DNA from: Reyranellaceae bacterium
GTDB taxonomy: Bacteria; Pseudomonadota; Alphaproteobacteria; Reyranellales; Reyranellaceae
NCBI GenBank assembly: GCA_022844045.1
Contig: JALHMM010000005.1
Coordinates: 1 to 64,000 of the forward strand
Direction of reading: 5' to 3'
DNA length: 64,000 nucleotides
Shown: one piece after another, positions 46,993 to 55,692 of the stretch
Position numbering within the stretch: position 1 is the stretch's first letter
How the letters are laid out: each line of letters begins with the position of its first letter
Notes under the pieces: model-generated
Database searches by the model: none
What the model saw: the letters and a program-made list of their open reading frames with translations, nothing else
Told to the model about the DNA's origin: nothing
Program-made: the position numbers and the translations under genes

Positions 46993-47946
46993 TCAATCGA
47001 GCTGGATCCCAAGCGGCGGCAATACCTTCTTATAGCGCTCGATCTCGCTCACGACATACGCGTGGAATTCCGCCGGCGGCGTGCCGACAAGCTCGCCGCC
47101 GGTGTCGCGCAGGTAGGTCTCGAATACCTTCTCGCGAGCGGCCTTCATGATGCTCTGGTGGAGCTGCTCGGTGGTGGCCACCGGCAGGCCCGCCGGTCCC
47201 CAGAAGCCCGACCAGCCCGGAATATGGGCGTCGATGCCGTACTCGCCGAAGGTCGGCGAGTCGGGCTGGAGTGGCATGCGCGTGGCGCTCGAAATGCCGA
47301 GCATGCGCAGCCTGCCGGCCTGCAAGTAGGGCATCACCAGCGACGGCGAGACGAAGAACGAGTCGATCGTGCCGGCCAGCGCGTCGTTGATCGGCGTCGC
47401 CTTGTACGGGACATGGACGAGCTGGATCTTCGCGCTACGGCAGAACAGCTCGCCCACGACATGGGTCGTGTTGCCGATGCCCGAGGAGCCATAGGTGATC
47501 TTGCCGGGCTCGGCGCGCGCCGCGGCGAGGAACTGATCCATGGTCTTGAAGCGCGAGTCGCCGGATACCATCAGGCCGAAGCCTTGCGAGCGCGACAGCA
47601 GCGTGATCGCCGTGAAGTCCGCCACCGGATCGTAGGGCAGCTTGCGCATCAGCACCGCGTTGGTGGTGTGTCCGCCCGTCGTGTAGAGCACCGTCGAGCC
47701 GTCGGGCTTGGCGCGCGCTACCTCCTGCGTGCCGATCGACGTGCCGCCGCCCGGCTTGTTGTCGACCATGACGGTGCGGCCTGTCGCGATCCGGAACGCC
47801 TCGGCGAAGACGCGCATGGTGTTGTCGGTGCCCGAGCCCGCGCCGAACGGCACAACGATACGCAACCTGCTGTCCTGCGCGCGAAGGGGCGCGGATGCCA
47901 AACCGGCGACAGCGCCCACGATGGCGGCACGTCTCAATATGCGCAT
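46993..47946 (-). CDS. Bug family tripartite tricarboxylate-type substrate-binding protein
   Basis: The 317-residue protein has a signal peptide (RAAIVGAVAGLASAPLRA) and the Bug pattern: LRIVVPFGAGSGTDNTMRVFAEAF, MVDNKPGGGTSIGTQEVARAKPDGSTVLY, GKITYGSSGIGNTTHVVGELF and VHVPYKATPINDALAGTIDSFF. It is an orphan receptor with no permease nearby. It is one of two Bug proteins in the window. Together with the hypothetical gene at 48.1 kb it sits between map and radC, which are often adjacent in alphaproteobacteria. Confidence 0.9.
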   Translation of the reverse strand: MRILRRAAIVGAVAGLASAPLRAQDSRLRIVVPFGAGSGTDNTMRVFAEAFRIATGRTVMVDNKPGGGTSIGTQEVARAKPDGSTVLYTTGGHTTNAVLMRKLPYDPVADFTAITLLSRSQGFGLMVSGDSRFKTMDQFLAAARAEPGKITYGSSGIGNTTHVVGELFCRSAKIQLVHVPYKATPINDALAGTIDSFFVSPSLVMPYLQAGRLRMLGISSATRMPLQPDSPTFGEYGIDAHIPGWSGFWGPAGLPVATTEQLHQSIMKAAREKVFETYLRDTGGELVGTPPAEFHAYVVSEIERYKKVLPPLGIQLD

Positions 47947-48087
47947 GGCCTGGCCCCCGCTCCGCGATCGCGTAAGCGCTCAAAGGCTTCCATAGGCATA
48001 TCTGCCGGTCAACGGCGGGCTCAGTCTCCTCGACAGGCCCTGACCCAGCCAGTAGCTGACCAAGGTATCGTTACCCAATTGTCTGAA

Positions 48088-48576
48088 TCAGAGTGGCGGA
48101 TGATTCATCGCGTAGGCCACGACCTGCATCAGCATCTGACGATGCGAATCGGTAACCGGGTGTTGCGCGTCCGTGCCCGGCCAAGCGTGGTAATGGCCGT
48201 TGGCTAGGCCGGGGGCCAGGATGCTACCGGAGGCAGGAAGCCCGACGACCGGCCAGTGGTCGAAATCGTACCAGGCTCGGCCCTTGAATCCTGCCGGGAA
48301 GGGCAAGTACACGCCGAATGTCGCGACGTGACCATAGTCGAGGTCGGTCGCCACGCCGCCATTTGGCACCACGCTGGATCCGGACTGTGCGTAGCTGTGC
48401 ATCGTCGGATATGCGTTGTCCTTGGGCGGGAACCAGAACACCAGGGTCCTGTTGTTGTCGAGTGTCGCTTTCGGCAAGTGCGATTTGCGTAGCACCGGCG
48501 GATAGACGCCATGCTGAAACTTGAAGTCCCTCCCGCAGAAGAACTGGGCGTCGGAGAGGTCGTAGTCGTGCGCCAT
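48088..48576 (-). CDS. Hypothetical protein, AT-richer than its neighbours
   Basis: The 162-residue protein (MAHDYDLSDAQFFCGRDFKFQHGVYPPVL onward) is not recognised. It is rich in His, Tyr, Pro and Gly, with FWFPPKDNAYPTMHSYAQSGSS, PAGFKGRAWYDFDHWP and HYHAWPGTDAQHP, and has no signal peptide or membrane helix. The base composition is clearly less GC-rich than flanking genes and the upstream region is AT-rich, suggesting recent transfer. ATG 48576 follows GGGGGGAG. Its repeated His/Trp/Asp motifs could be a metal or sugar-binding surface, but this is a guess. Confidence 0.6.
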   Translation of the reverse strand: MAHDYDLSDAQFFCGRDFKFQHGVYPPVLRKSHLPKATLDNNRTLVFWFPPKDNAYPTMHSYAQSGSSVVPNGGVATDLDYGHVATFGVYLPFPAGFKGRAWYDFDHWPVVGLPASGSILAPGLANGHYHAWPGTDAQHPVTDSHRQMLMQVVAYAMNHPPL

Positions 48577-48731
48577 AGCGCTCCCCCCATCAATCGATCC
48601 GATATGTGTACTATACAAGAAATACAATCCTCAATTGCCCGGTGAATGCGACACGATCGCCACAGGAGCCGCCCTTTTCTCGCCGCATAGGTGCATAAAC
48701 TCGTCAGCGCAATCTGGGAGGGGGACCCGGT

Positions 48732-49736
48732 ATGGCGCAGAAGCGGAGGGCAGCAACGGCCGTGCAGGAGATGGACGAGGCGCCTGCGCTGCCCTCACCT
48801 GCCACCGTAACCGCCGACCACGCCCTGCTCGCCCTGATCGCCGCCGGCTTGAACTTGCGGCAGGGCAAGACCCGCGACGGCGCCGAGGTCTGGCGCATCG
48901 GCGGCAACACGCTGGCGCATCGCGAGGCCTTGCGCGAGGCCGGCGGCACCTGGAACCGGCTCGAGCAGGTCTGGGAGTTCGCCGGCGACGATCCGACCGC
49001 CGCGGTCGCCCGCGCGCTGGCGGCGAAGCCAGCTTCCCTCGGCCACAACTCGAAGGACGCCGCAGAGCGGCCGCACTACCACGGCCATCGCCAGCGCGTG
49101 CGCGATCGCGCGCTCGGCTCGGGACTCGACGGCTTCCAGGATTACGAGCTGCTCGAATTGCTGCTGTTCTACGGCATCGAGCGCATCGACACCAAGCCGA
49201 TCGCCAAGAAGCTGCTGGAGCGCTTCGGCACCTTGGGCGACGTCTTCGCCGCCGACGCCGAGCTGCTCAAGGAATTCGACATCGACCAGCGCACCCTCGT
49301 CCTGCTGCGAGCGCTGCGCGAGAGCGGCGCGCGGCTGGCGCGACGCGAGGTGGTCGACCGACCGGTGATCGCCTCCTGGCAGAAGCTGATCGACTACTGC
49401 CACGCCGCGCTGGCGCACGAGAAGACCGAGCGCTTCAACATCCTCTTCCTCGATCGCAAGAACGTGCTGATCGCCGACGAGACACAGCAGAGGGGCACGG
49501 TCGATCACACGCCGGTCTATCCGCGCGAGGTCGCCAAGCGCGCCCTGCAGCTCGACGCCTCGGCGATCATCATGGTGCACAACCACCCCTCCGGTGATCC
49601 GACACCGTCACGGGCCGATATCGAGATGACGAAAGAGGTGAAGACGGCGCTCAAGGCGGTCGGCATCGAGCTGCACGACCACCTGGTGATCGGGCGTAAG
49701 GCCAACGCCAGCTTCAGGAGCCTGGGGCTGCTCTAG
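48732..49736 (+). CDS. radC: RadC-family JAB/JAMM domain protein with N-terminal extension
   Basis: The 334-residue protein has the RadC core: HGHRQRVRDRALGSGLDGFQDYELLELLLFYGI (helix-hairpin-helix-like), LDRKNVLIADETQQRGTVDHTPVYPREVAKRALQLDASAI and the JAMM motif VHNHPSGDPTPSRAD. Despite the name, a repair role is doubtful; JAMM proteins are metallopeptidase-like. A 110-residue N-terminal region has a module LLALIAAGLNLRQGKTRDGAEVWRIGG resembling a small DNA- or peptide-binding fold and is longer than in most RadC proteins. Confidence 0.88.
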   Translation: MAQKRRAATAVQEMDEAPALPSPATVTADHALLALIAAGLNLRQGKTRDGAEVWRIGGNTLAHREALREAGGTWNRLEQVWEFAGDDPTAAVARALAAKPASLGHNSKDAAERPHYHGHRQRVRDRALGSGLDGFQDYELLELLLFYGIERIDTKPIAKKLLERFGTLGDVFAADAELLKEFDIDQRTLVLLRALRESGARLARREVVDRPVIASWQKLIDYCHAALAHEKTERFNILFLDRKNVLIADETQQRGTVDHTPVYPREVAKRALQLDASAIIMVHNHPSGDPTPSRADIEMTKEVKTALKAVGIELHDHLVIGRKANASFRSLGLL

Positions 49737-49792
49737 ACATCCAATTCTTGAAAATGATTGCCAAGGCGGGCGTGCGTGACCACATTTCACGC

Positions 49793-50587
49793 ATGCCCAA
49801 GTTCCTTCGCATCGGAGTCCACCAGTCGAACGTGTCTGGATACACGTCGAAGGCATGGTGTATTCGCCGGGTTGGCCCGACGGTTTTCCTGAAGTGGGGC
49901 GCTGTCGAGGTTCGCGGCGTGGGCGATGGACGAAAGGTCTACTGGACCATTCCACCGCGCGAGAAAACGGTTCGTTGCGGCGCGGCGCAGGCTGCCAAGG
50001 ACTATGTAAGTAGCGCGATCGCACGGCGGCGCAGCCACCGCTATGAACCGCTGACTGGAAGCATCGCCATCAAGCGCCGATCGATCAATCGTGGTGCCGA
50101 CCTCGAACAGGTGCTGGCCACGATCCTGGTTGTCGACATTGTCCGGTCCACGGAAAAAGCCGCGCGGCTCGGCGATGCGCGCTGGACTCAGGTGATGAAG
50201 CACTACTACGCCGCCGCCCGCAAAGAGCTGAAGACATGGCGCGGCAAGGAAGTCGTGACGACGGGGGACGGACTGCTCGCGACATTCGAGGCGCCGGCGG
50301 CGGCGATCCCGTGCGCGACCGCGATCCGCGCGGCTGTGCGCACGCTCGGGCTGGAGATCAGGGTGGGGCTCCACGTTGGCGAATACGAGGCGGGCGGATC
50401 CGATGTGATCGGCCTCGCCTTCCACATCGGCGCACGGGTCGCCGCGAAAGCGCGCGCTGGCGAAGTTCTGGTCTCACGCCCGGTCAAGGACCTGATGTCA
50501 GAGTCTGAGTTCCTGTTCAAGGATCGCGGCGTTCACCAGCTCAAAGGCATGCCGAAGCGGTGGCGCCTTTACCGAGTCGATTCGTAG
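49793..50587 (+). CDS. Class III adenylate/guanylate cyclase with WGR-like N-terminal domain
   Basis: The 264-residue protein has two parts. Residues 15-85 read SKAWCIRRVGPTVFLKWGAVEVRG then KVYWTIPPREKTV and AAQAAKDYVSSAI to SHRYEPL, a pattern like the WGR domain (WG pair, Gly, C-terminal helix, GY-like end). Residues 105-260 form a class III cyclase: ATILVVDIVRSTEKAARLGD (metal Asp115), TTGDGLLATFEAPAAA (metal Asp159), GLAFHIGARVAAKARAGEVLVS. It likely makes cAMP or cGMP. ATG 49793 is used; the track start is TTG 49748. No membrane helix, so cytoplasmic. Confidence 0.78.
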   Translation: MPKFLRIGVHQSNVSGYTSKAWCIRRVGPTVFLKWGAVEVRGVGDGRKVYWTIPPREKTVRCGAAQAAKDYVSSAIARRRSHRYEPLTGSIAIKRRSINRGADLEQVLATILVVDIVRSTEKAARLGDARWTQVMKHYYAAARKELKTWRGKEVVTTGDGLLATFEAPAAAIPCATAIRAAVRTLGLEIRVGLHVGEYEAGGSDVIGLAFHIGARVAAKARAGEVLVSRPVKDLMSESEFLFKDRGVHQLKGMPKRWRLYRVDS

Positions 50588-50603
50588 ACGGCCAACGCTG
50601 CTC

Positions 50604-52517
50604 TCAGCCTGCTGGCATCATGAAACGATCGAAGAACGCGGCGAGTTGCTCGTGGGCATCGAGCGGCAGGACCTGCGCGACGTACTGGTCCGGCCGCACG
50701 ATGACCAGGCATCCCGCCGCCCGGTCGATACCGCGCATCGTGAAGATGTCGTGACCGGACTTTAGATCCGGGCAGAACATTTTCTCGTAGTCGCGCAGCC
50801 CGTACTTGCCCTTTCGCGGCAGCAACAGGGACGGCATGGCCTCGAGCGCCAGGTCGCGGTGCGCTTGCTGGAAGACGGCGCGGACATCGATCACCGAGTC
50901 GATATCCGCGTCCTTCGGGGTGTATTTCCGGATCGGAGACTCGGGCGCTTCGGACAAGAACTCACACAAGGCGCGCAGCGCGGAGTTGGCGGCGGCGGGA
51001 TCCTCGGCACGGTCGAAGGCGAAGAGCCGAAAGCGGCCATCCGCCTTGATGACGTGGCCGAGATGGAGCGGCTTGGCATCGCCCAGGCGGATCACCGGCG
51101 CCGACGGGAAGCGCATGCCGATCACGAATCCCTGGGCGAGGTGCTGGTGGTTCGCCTCGCCGGTGAGAAGCGACGGCCGATAGCGCGTCGCGGTGCCCGC
51201 GGTGTAGCGGCCATGGCGCACGAAGTAGTCTTGAGTCTTCGCGGGATCGAGCGCTCCGCCGTGCCGAGCCGCCGAGGCGAAGAGCGCCGCCCATTCGCGG
51301 TCGAAGTCGATCAGCTCTTTGGCGACCGTCTGACGCTCCGCAGAGTAGGTCCGCAGGAGATGCGGCGTCGCGCGCTTGCGCAGCACGGCGGCGAGCTTCC
51401 AGCCGAGATTGAAGGTGTCCTGCATGGAGACGTTCATGCCCTGGCCGGCTTTCGGGCTGTGCGTATGACAGGCATCGCCGGCGATGAACACGCGCGGCAG
51501 ACGCGTCCCCGCCTCCACTTCCGGCACGTCGTCGAAGCTGTCGGCGAGCCGCTGGCCGATCTCGTAGACCGACCACCAGGGGATCTCCTTCACCTCCAAC
51601 GTATAAGGCTTCAGCACACGCCGCGCCTTGGCGATCACGTCGTCAACCGTGCTGCCGCGATTCGCGACCCGCTCACCTACCTCGAGCGACGTGAGCTCGA
51701 CGTAGATTCGCACCAGGTAGCCGCCCTCGCGCGGGATGACGAGGACACTGCCGTCGGCGGCGGACTGGATCAGCGACTTGAATCGGATATCGGGAAAGTC
51801 GGTCACGGCCAACACATCCATCACGCCCCAGGCGTGATTGGCGGAGTCGCCGCGCAGCTCCTGGCCGATCGCCTTGCGCACCGCGCTGCGCGCGCCGTCG
51901 CAGCCCACGACGTAGCGCGCCTTGACGGTCTCGATTTGCCCTTCGTGCGACGGATCAAGCCGCTCGAGGCGCACGGTCACGGCGTCGCCCGCCGGCTCGA
52001 TGCTCAGATCGAGCATGCGCCGCGCGTAGTAGGGCTCGAGCTTGGCCGGCGACCGCCGCATGACATCGAGGAAGAAGTCGTGCACGCGCGCCTGGTTCAG
52101 CACGACATGCGGAAACTCCGAGAGCCCGTCCTCGACATCCTGCACCCTGCCGCTGCGCACGATGGTCTCGAGTTTCGCCGGATCGGGCTTCCAGAACGTC
52201 GTCTCGCTGATCCAGCACGCCTCCTCCATGACGCGGTCGGCGAAATTGTAGGCGTGAAACATCTCCATCGTGCGGCAGGCGATGCCGTCGGCCTGGCCGA
52301 GCAGCAACCGCCCGGGCTTCTGTTCGACAATGCAGGTCTTGATGTCGGCAAAGGCCGAGAGCTGGGCGGCGAGGTTGAGGCCCGCAGGACCACAGCCGAC
52401 GATCAGGACATCGACTTCTTGCGGAACGGGCCCGGACTCGCCTGATGGACCGACGCGCGCCGCCGGATCGGCGATCCTGGGGTCGCCCGGCTCGAAGCCA
52501 TTGAGATGGAACTGCAT
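50604..52517 (-). CDS. FAD-dependent aromatic monooxygenase, phenol 2-monooxygenase-like
   Basis: The 637-residue flavoprotein has the dinucleotide motif VDVLIVGCGPAGLNLAAQLSA, the DG motif VVGCDGARSAVRKAIG and the GD motif FIAGDACHTHSPKAGQGMNVSMQDTFNLGWKL. A C-terminal thioredoxin-like region (HPxGHVIK-type RLGDAKPLHLGHVIKADGRF) ends the protein. The full-length layout matches phenol hydroxylase/PHBH-type enzymes with a dimerising C-terminal domain. Aromatic hydroxylation with NADPH and O2 is expected; substrate unknown. ATG 52517 has AGGAAC upstream. It is divergent from a dienelactone hydrolase, a common neighbour in aromatic degradation. Confidence 0.87.
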   Translation of the reverse strand: MQFHLNGFEPGDPRIADPAARVGPSGESGPVPQEVDVLIVGCGPAGLNLAAQLSAFADIKTCIVEQKPGRLLLGQADGIACRTMEMFHAYNFADRVMEEACWISETTFWKPDPAKLETIVRSGRVQDVEDGLSEFPHVVLNQARVHDFFLDVMRRSPAKLEPYYARRMLDLSIEPAGDAVTVRLERLDPSHEGQIETVKARYVVGCDGARSAVRKAIGQELRGDSANHAWGVMDVLAVTDFPDIRFKSLIQSAADGSVLVIPREGGYLVRIYVELTSLEVGERVANRGSTVDDVIAKARRVLKPYTLEVKEIPWWSVYEIGQRLADSFDDVPEVEAGTRLPRVFIAGDACHTHSPKAGQGMNVSMQDTFNLGWKLAAVLRKRATPHLLRTYSAERQTVAKELIDFDREWAALFASAARHGGALDPAKTQDYFVRHGRYTAGTATRYRPSLLTGEANHQHLAQGFVIGMRFPSAPVIRLGDAKPLHLGHVIKADGRFRLFAFDRAEDPAAANSALRALCEFLSEAPESPIRKYTPKDADIDSVIDVRAVFQQAHRDLALEAMPSLLLPRKGKYGLRDYEKMFCPDLKSGHDIFTMRGIDRAAGCLVIVRPDQYVAQVLPLDAHEQLAAFFDRFMMPAG

Positions 52518-52641
52518 CGATGTCCGTTCCTGAAGGCTGCCGCGTCGCTTTTGGCACCTGACGGGCCGCACGCGCAATTGTTGCGCGCGCCGCGGGTTCC
52601 GTCGAATACTGCCGGCGCCGCGCTCCTGGGAGGATCAAGCG

Positions 52642-53400
52642 ATGTCATTCTACCGAGGCATGACCTGCGAGAACGTGACCATCAACGGCGACAAGGGAAC
52701 GCCGATCACCGCCTACGTCGCCAAGCCCGAGGGCAAGGGACCCTTCCCCGGCGTCGTGCTGATCCACCACCTGCCGGGCTGGAGCGAACTCTATATCGAG
52801 ACGACGCGCCGCTTCGCCCATCACGGCTATCTCGCGATCTGCGCCAACCTCTACCAGCGCGAGGGCGGCGGCAGCGACGGCAACCCCGATGACGTCGCCG
52901 CCAAGGTGCGCGCCGACGGCGGCATCGCCGATTCGCAGATGGTCGGCGACACCGCGGCCGCCGTGCAGTGGATGCGCGCGCAGTCCAGCAATAACGGCAA
53001 GGTCGGTCTGTTCGGCTCCTGCTCCGGCGGCCGGCACGCTGTCATCTATGCCTGCCAGAAGAAGGACGTCGACGCCTGCGTCGATCTGTGGGGCGGCCGC
53101 GTGGTGATGCCCAAGGAGTCGCTCAACGCCAAGACGCCGACCGCGCCGATCGACATGACCAAGGACCTGTCCTGCCCGCTGCTCGGCCTGTTCGGCAACG
53201 ACGACCGCGCACCCAGCCCCGAGGAGGTCAACCAGCACGAGGCCGAGCTCAAGCGGCTGGGCAAGAACCACGAGTTCCATCGCTACGACGGCGCCGGCCA
53301 CGGCTTCTTCTACTGGCACCGCCCGCTCTATCGGCCGGAGCAGGCGGCAGACGGCTGGAGCAAGGTATTCGCCTTCTTCGGCAAGCACCTTGCGAAGTAG
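52642..53400 (+). CDS. Dienelactone hydrolase family protein
   Basis: The 252-residue alpha/beta hydrolase has the Cys nucleophile elbow GLFGSCSGGRHAVI, an acid in GLFGNDDRAPSPEEVNQHE and the His in YDGAGHGFFYWHRP. Dienelactone hydrolases open the lactone from ring-cleaved chlorocatechols, though many relatives act on other esters. GGGAGG lies before the ATG. It is divergent from the aromatic monooxygenase, supporting an aromatic-degradation role. Confidence 0.88.
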   Translation: MSFYRGMTCENVTINGDKGTPITAYVAKPEGKGPFPGVVLIHHLPGWSELYIETTRRFAHHGYLAICANLYQREGGGSDGNPDDVAAKVRADGGIADSQMVGDTAAAVQWMRAQSSNNGKVGLFGSCSGGRHAVIYACQKKDVDACVDLWGGRVVMPKESLNAKTPTAPIDMTKDLSCPLLGLFGNDDRAPSPEEVNQHEAELKRLGKNHEFHRYDGAGHGFFYWHRPLYRPEQAADGWSKVFAFFGKHLAK

Positions 53401-53410
53401 GCGGCGCGCC

Positions 53411-53716
53411 ATGTGCACCTCGATCATCGAGATCGCGCCGGCAGAGGGCATGGCCAAGCGCGGCGACGAATGGTTCCCGCTCACCCAAAGCGTGGTCGCC
53501 TACGACCACGCCCGCCACGCGCCGCTGGGCGACGTCATCACGCTGGACTTCTTCAACACCAGCCTCGACGCCGGCGCGCGCGCGGCCGTCGAGCTGACCC
53601 TGGAGAGCGCCAAGGAACTGCGCGCGGCGCTCGACCGCGCGATCGCCGCCGCCGAGTACGAGGAGGCGGAAGTCAGGGGCAAGGGCGCCGCGCCGCGACT
53701 GGTGCGGGTGGCGTAG
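53411..53716 (+). CDS. DUF6295 family small protein
   Basis: The 101-residue protein starts MCTSIIEIAPAEGMAKRGDEWFPLTQSVVAYDHARHAPLGDVITLDFFN and continues with VELTLESAKELRAALDRAIAAAE. This resembles the DUF6295 family (MCT start, HAxxHA pattern), whose function is not known. It lies ten bases after the hydrolase gene, so probably co-transcribed. ATG 53411 is chosen over the track start. Confidence 0.7.
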   Translation: MCTSIIEIAPAEGMAKRGDEWFPLTQSVVAYDHARHAPLGDVITLDFFNTSLDAGARAAVELTLESAKELRAALDRAIAAAEYEEAEVRGKGAAPRLVRVA

Positions 53717-53719
53717 AGA

Positions 53720-54487
53720 TCAAATCGTCCTGAATCCGCCATCGGCCATGATGATGCTGCCGGTGACATAGGCCGACATGTCCGAGGCGAGGAACACCGC
53801 CGGTCCGGCGATGTCCTCGGGCTTGCCGGCGCGGTTCAGCGGCGTGTGGCGCATGACCATGGCCACCATGTCGGGGTTCTTGGCGCGTGCCTCGGCGTTG
53901 ATTCGCGTTTCGATCAGCCCGGGCCCGATGGCGTTGACGCGTACGCCGTCCTTGCCGAGCTCGGCCGCGAGCGCGCGGGTGAAGCCCAGCACGCCGTGCT
54001 TGGAGGTCGTGTAGGCCGCTGAGTTCGGCCAGCTGACATGCACGAAGGACTGGATCGAGCCGATGTTGACGATACGCCCCTTCGTCACGCGCAGCTGGTC
54101 GAGGAAAGCGTGCGTGACGTTGAACACGCCGTCGAGGTTGATCGACAGGATGTCGTCCCAGTCTTTGGTCACGGCCGCCGCGTCGCCGGTGATCGGGTTG
54201 CGCCGGTTGATGCCGGCGTTGTTGACCAGGATTGAGACTTTGCCGCTTTTGGCGATCTCCGCGGCGGCGGCTTTGCATGCCGCGCGGTCGGTCACGTCGA
54301 GCGTCATCGCCGATGCTTTGCCGCCGGCTGATGTCACGAGATCGACGGTCTCCTTCGCGCCGGCGGGATTGGCATCGAGCACGATCACCCGCGCGCCTTC
54401 ACGGGCGTAGGCCTGGCAGATGCCCTGCCCGATACCCGAGCCGCCGCCGGTAACGGCCGCGATATGTCCCTCCAGAAGTCCCGCCAC
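53720..54487 (-). CDS. SDR family oxidoreductase, classical type
   Basis: The 255-residue enzyme has IAAVTGGGSGIGQGICQAYA, VSILVNNAGINRRNP, the Ser-Tyr-Lys site in GSIQSFVHVSWPNSAAYTTSKHGVLGFTRALAAELG and ends with MADGGF. It resembles gluconate or 3-oxoacyl-type dehydrogenases. The start is GTG 54487 with GGGAGGA before it, preferred over the track start. Its stop is three bases from the DUF6295 stop (convergent). Substrate unknown. Confidence 0.87.
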   Translation of the reverse strand: MAGLLEGHIAAVTGGGSGIGQGICQAYAREGARVIVLDANPAGAKETVDLVTSAGGKASAMTLDVTDRAACKAAAAEIAKSGKVSILVNNAGINRRNPITGDAAAVTKDWDDILSINLDGVFNVTHAFLDQLRVTKGRIVNIGSIQSFVHVSWPNSAAYTTSKHGVLGFTRALAAELGKDGVRVNAIGPGLIETRINAEARAKNPDMVAMVMRHTPLNRAGKPEDIAGPAVFLASDMSAYVTGSIIMADGGFRTI

Positions 54488-54561
54488 GTTTTCCTCCCTG
54501 AACTGATGCGGTCGCGACGCTAAGTCGTACACCTATAGCTCGGCAAGGCGCCGTGCATCGC

Positions 54562-55164
54562 CTAGCGGGGCGGCGTCAGTGCACCATAGAGGGTGACTTT
54601 GTCAGGGCGGCCGCCGATCACCAGCGTCCAGGCGGTGAAATCGGTGGCCTCGGTGCAGCCGCGGCCACGGCCGTGCAGGATCAACGATACCGTTCGGCTC
54701 TTCTCGACAAAGGGTTGAAACACGCCGGTGGCCGTGGCGTTCCCGGTCAATTGCCATTCCTTGTACAGGAGCGGGCCGAGGCCTTCGTCCTTCCCGTCGC
54801 GCGGATCGACCTCGAAGATCGAAATGGTTTGCGGGAGCGCGAGCGACAGCGAGGTCACACGACCCGACTGGCCACGGAAGGACAACACGATCCGCGAGCC
54901 GGTCCGCTCGACCGCGACCCGCAACGTCGTATCGAGATCTTGCAGGCCGGCGGGGAGGTCGGCGACGCTGGAGGCGAGAGATGCTTCGCCGGCGAAGGTC
55001 ATCCGTTCGAACTCGCTCAGCCGAAAGCCGCTGAAGTTCTCAACCCCGACATAGCGCATGGCCCGGTCTGAGCAGCAGGCGCAAGCAAGCGCGGCGCCGC
55101 TCACCAACCAGACTGTCACGAGCACCGACGCCATGCCGGCGAGGTAACGAACACATGCCGCCAT
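54562..55164 (-). CDS. Secreted hypothetical protein
   Basis: The 200-residue protein has a signal peptide (VRYLAGMASVLVTVWLVSGAALACACC) ending in a Cys cluster CACCSD. The mature part includes VENFSGFRLSEFERMTFAGEAS, LDTTLRVAVERTGSRIVLSFRGQSGRVTSLSLALP and GRGCTEATDFTAWTLVIGGRPDKVTLYGALTPP. It is mostly beta-strand-like and probably periplasmic. The family is not recognised. Two Cys at the mature N-terminus could bind metal or form a disulfide. ATG 55164 is used; Met at 55134 is an alternative. Confidence 0.6.
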   Translation of the reverse strand: MAACVRYLAGMASVLVTVWLVSGAALACACCSDRAMRYVGVENFSGFRLSEFERMTFAGEASLASSVADLPAGLQDLDTTLRVAVERTGSRIVLSFRGQSGRVTSLSLALPQTISIFEVDPRDGKDEGLGPLLYKEWQLTGNATATGVFQPFVEKSRTVSLILHGRGRGCTEATDFTAWTLVIGGRPDKVTLYGALTPPR

Positions 55165-55344
55165 CGTACTACTCCGCTGCCGTCCTTGGCCGGAAAGACG
55201 TTGACGCCTTTCCGGCACCCTCACAAGGCAGCGCACGACGTTCGAACGTCACCACGGCCTGAACCGGCTGAACCGCACCCAGTATGCCGCCGGCTGGCGT
55301 CGCCGGCCTCCTACACGGTACAAGCAGACAAAAGGGAGGGCGCG

Positions 55345-55692
55345 ATGATCGGATCGGATTGGGTCCTTGTCGTCACCGTCGACGTCGATGCCGATATCGA
55401 GGCCGACTGGAACGTCTGGTACGACACGGTGCACGCGCCTGACGCGCTGGCCTGCCCCGGCGTGCGCAATTGCACGCGGCTGGTCGACGAGCGGCCGGCG
55501 CGGGTGCGCGGCATGGACGCGCGGCCCGGCGACAACGGCCGCGCCTACATCACGATCTACGAGATCGACGGCCCGCACGTGCTGGAGACGAAGGAATTCC
55601 AGGCGATGCGCGGCTGGGCGCATTTCGCCGACAAGGTCCGCTCGACCACACGCTGCTATCGCAGCCACCGCAGGGATTTCACCCGCCGATGA
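55345..55692 (+). CDS. Small EthD/dimeric alpha-beta-barrel-like protein
   Basis: The 115-residue protein (WVLVVTVDVDADIEADWNVWYDTVHAPDALACPGVRNCTRLVDE, then AYITIYEIDGPHVLETKEFQAMRGW) has the ferredoxin-like pattern of EthD or monooxygenase-type dimers and DUF4286-like proteins. GGGAGG precedes the ATG. It overlaps the start of the MetE-like pseudogene (ATGA), so the two were co-translated. Function unknown. Confidence 0.7.
   Translation: MIGSDWVLVVTVDVDADIEADWNVWYDTVHAPDALACPGVRNCTRLVDERPARVRGMDARPGDNGRAYITIYEIDGPHVLETKEFQAMRGWAHFADKVRSTTRCYRSHRRDFTRR

Noticed and set aside
48577-48731. Promoter with TTGAGG and TATAGT boxes upstream of the 48.1-kb gene
   Set aside because: The boxes are only 13 bases apart, too close for a usual sigma-70 promoter; AT-richness alone is not enough.
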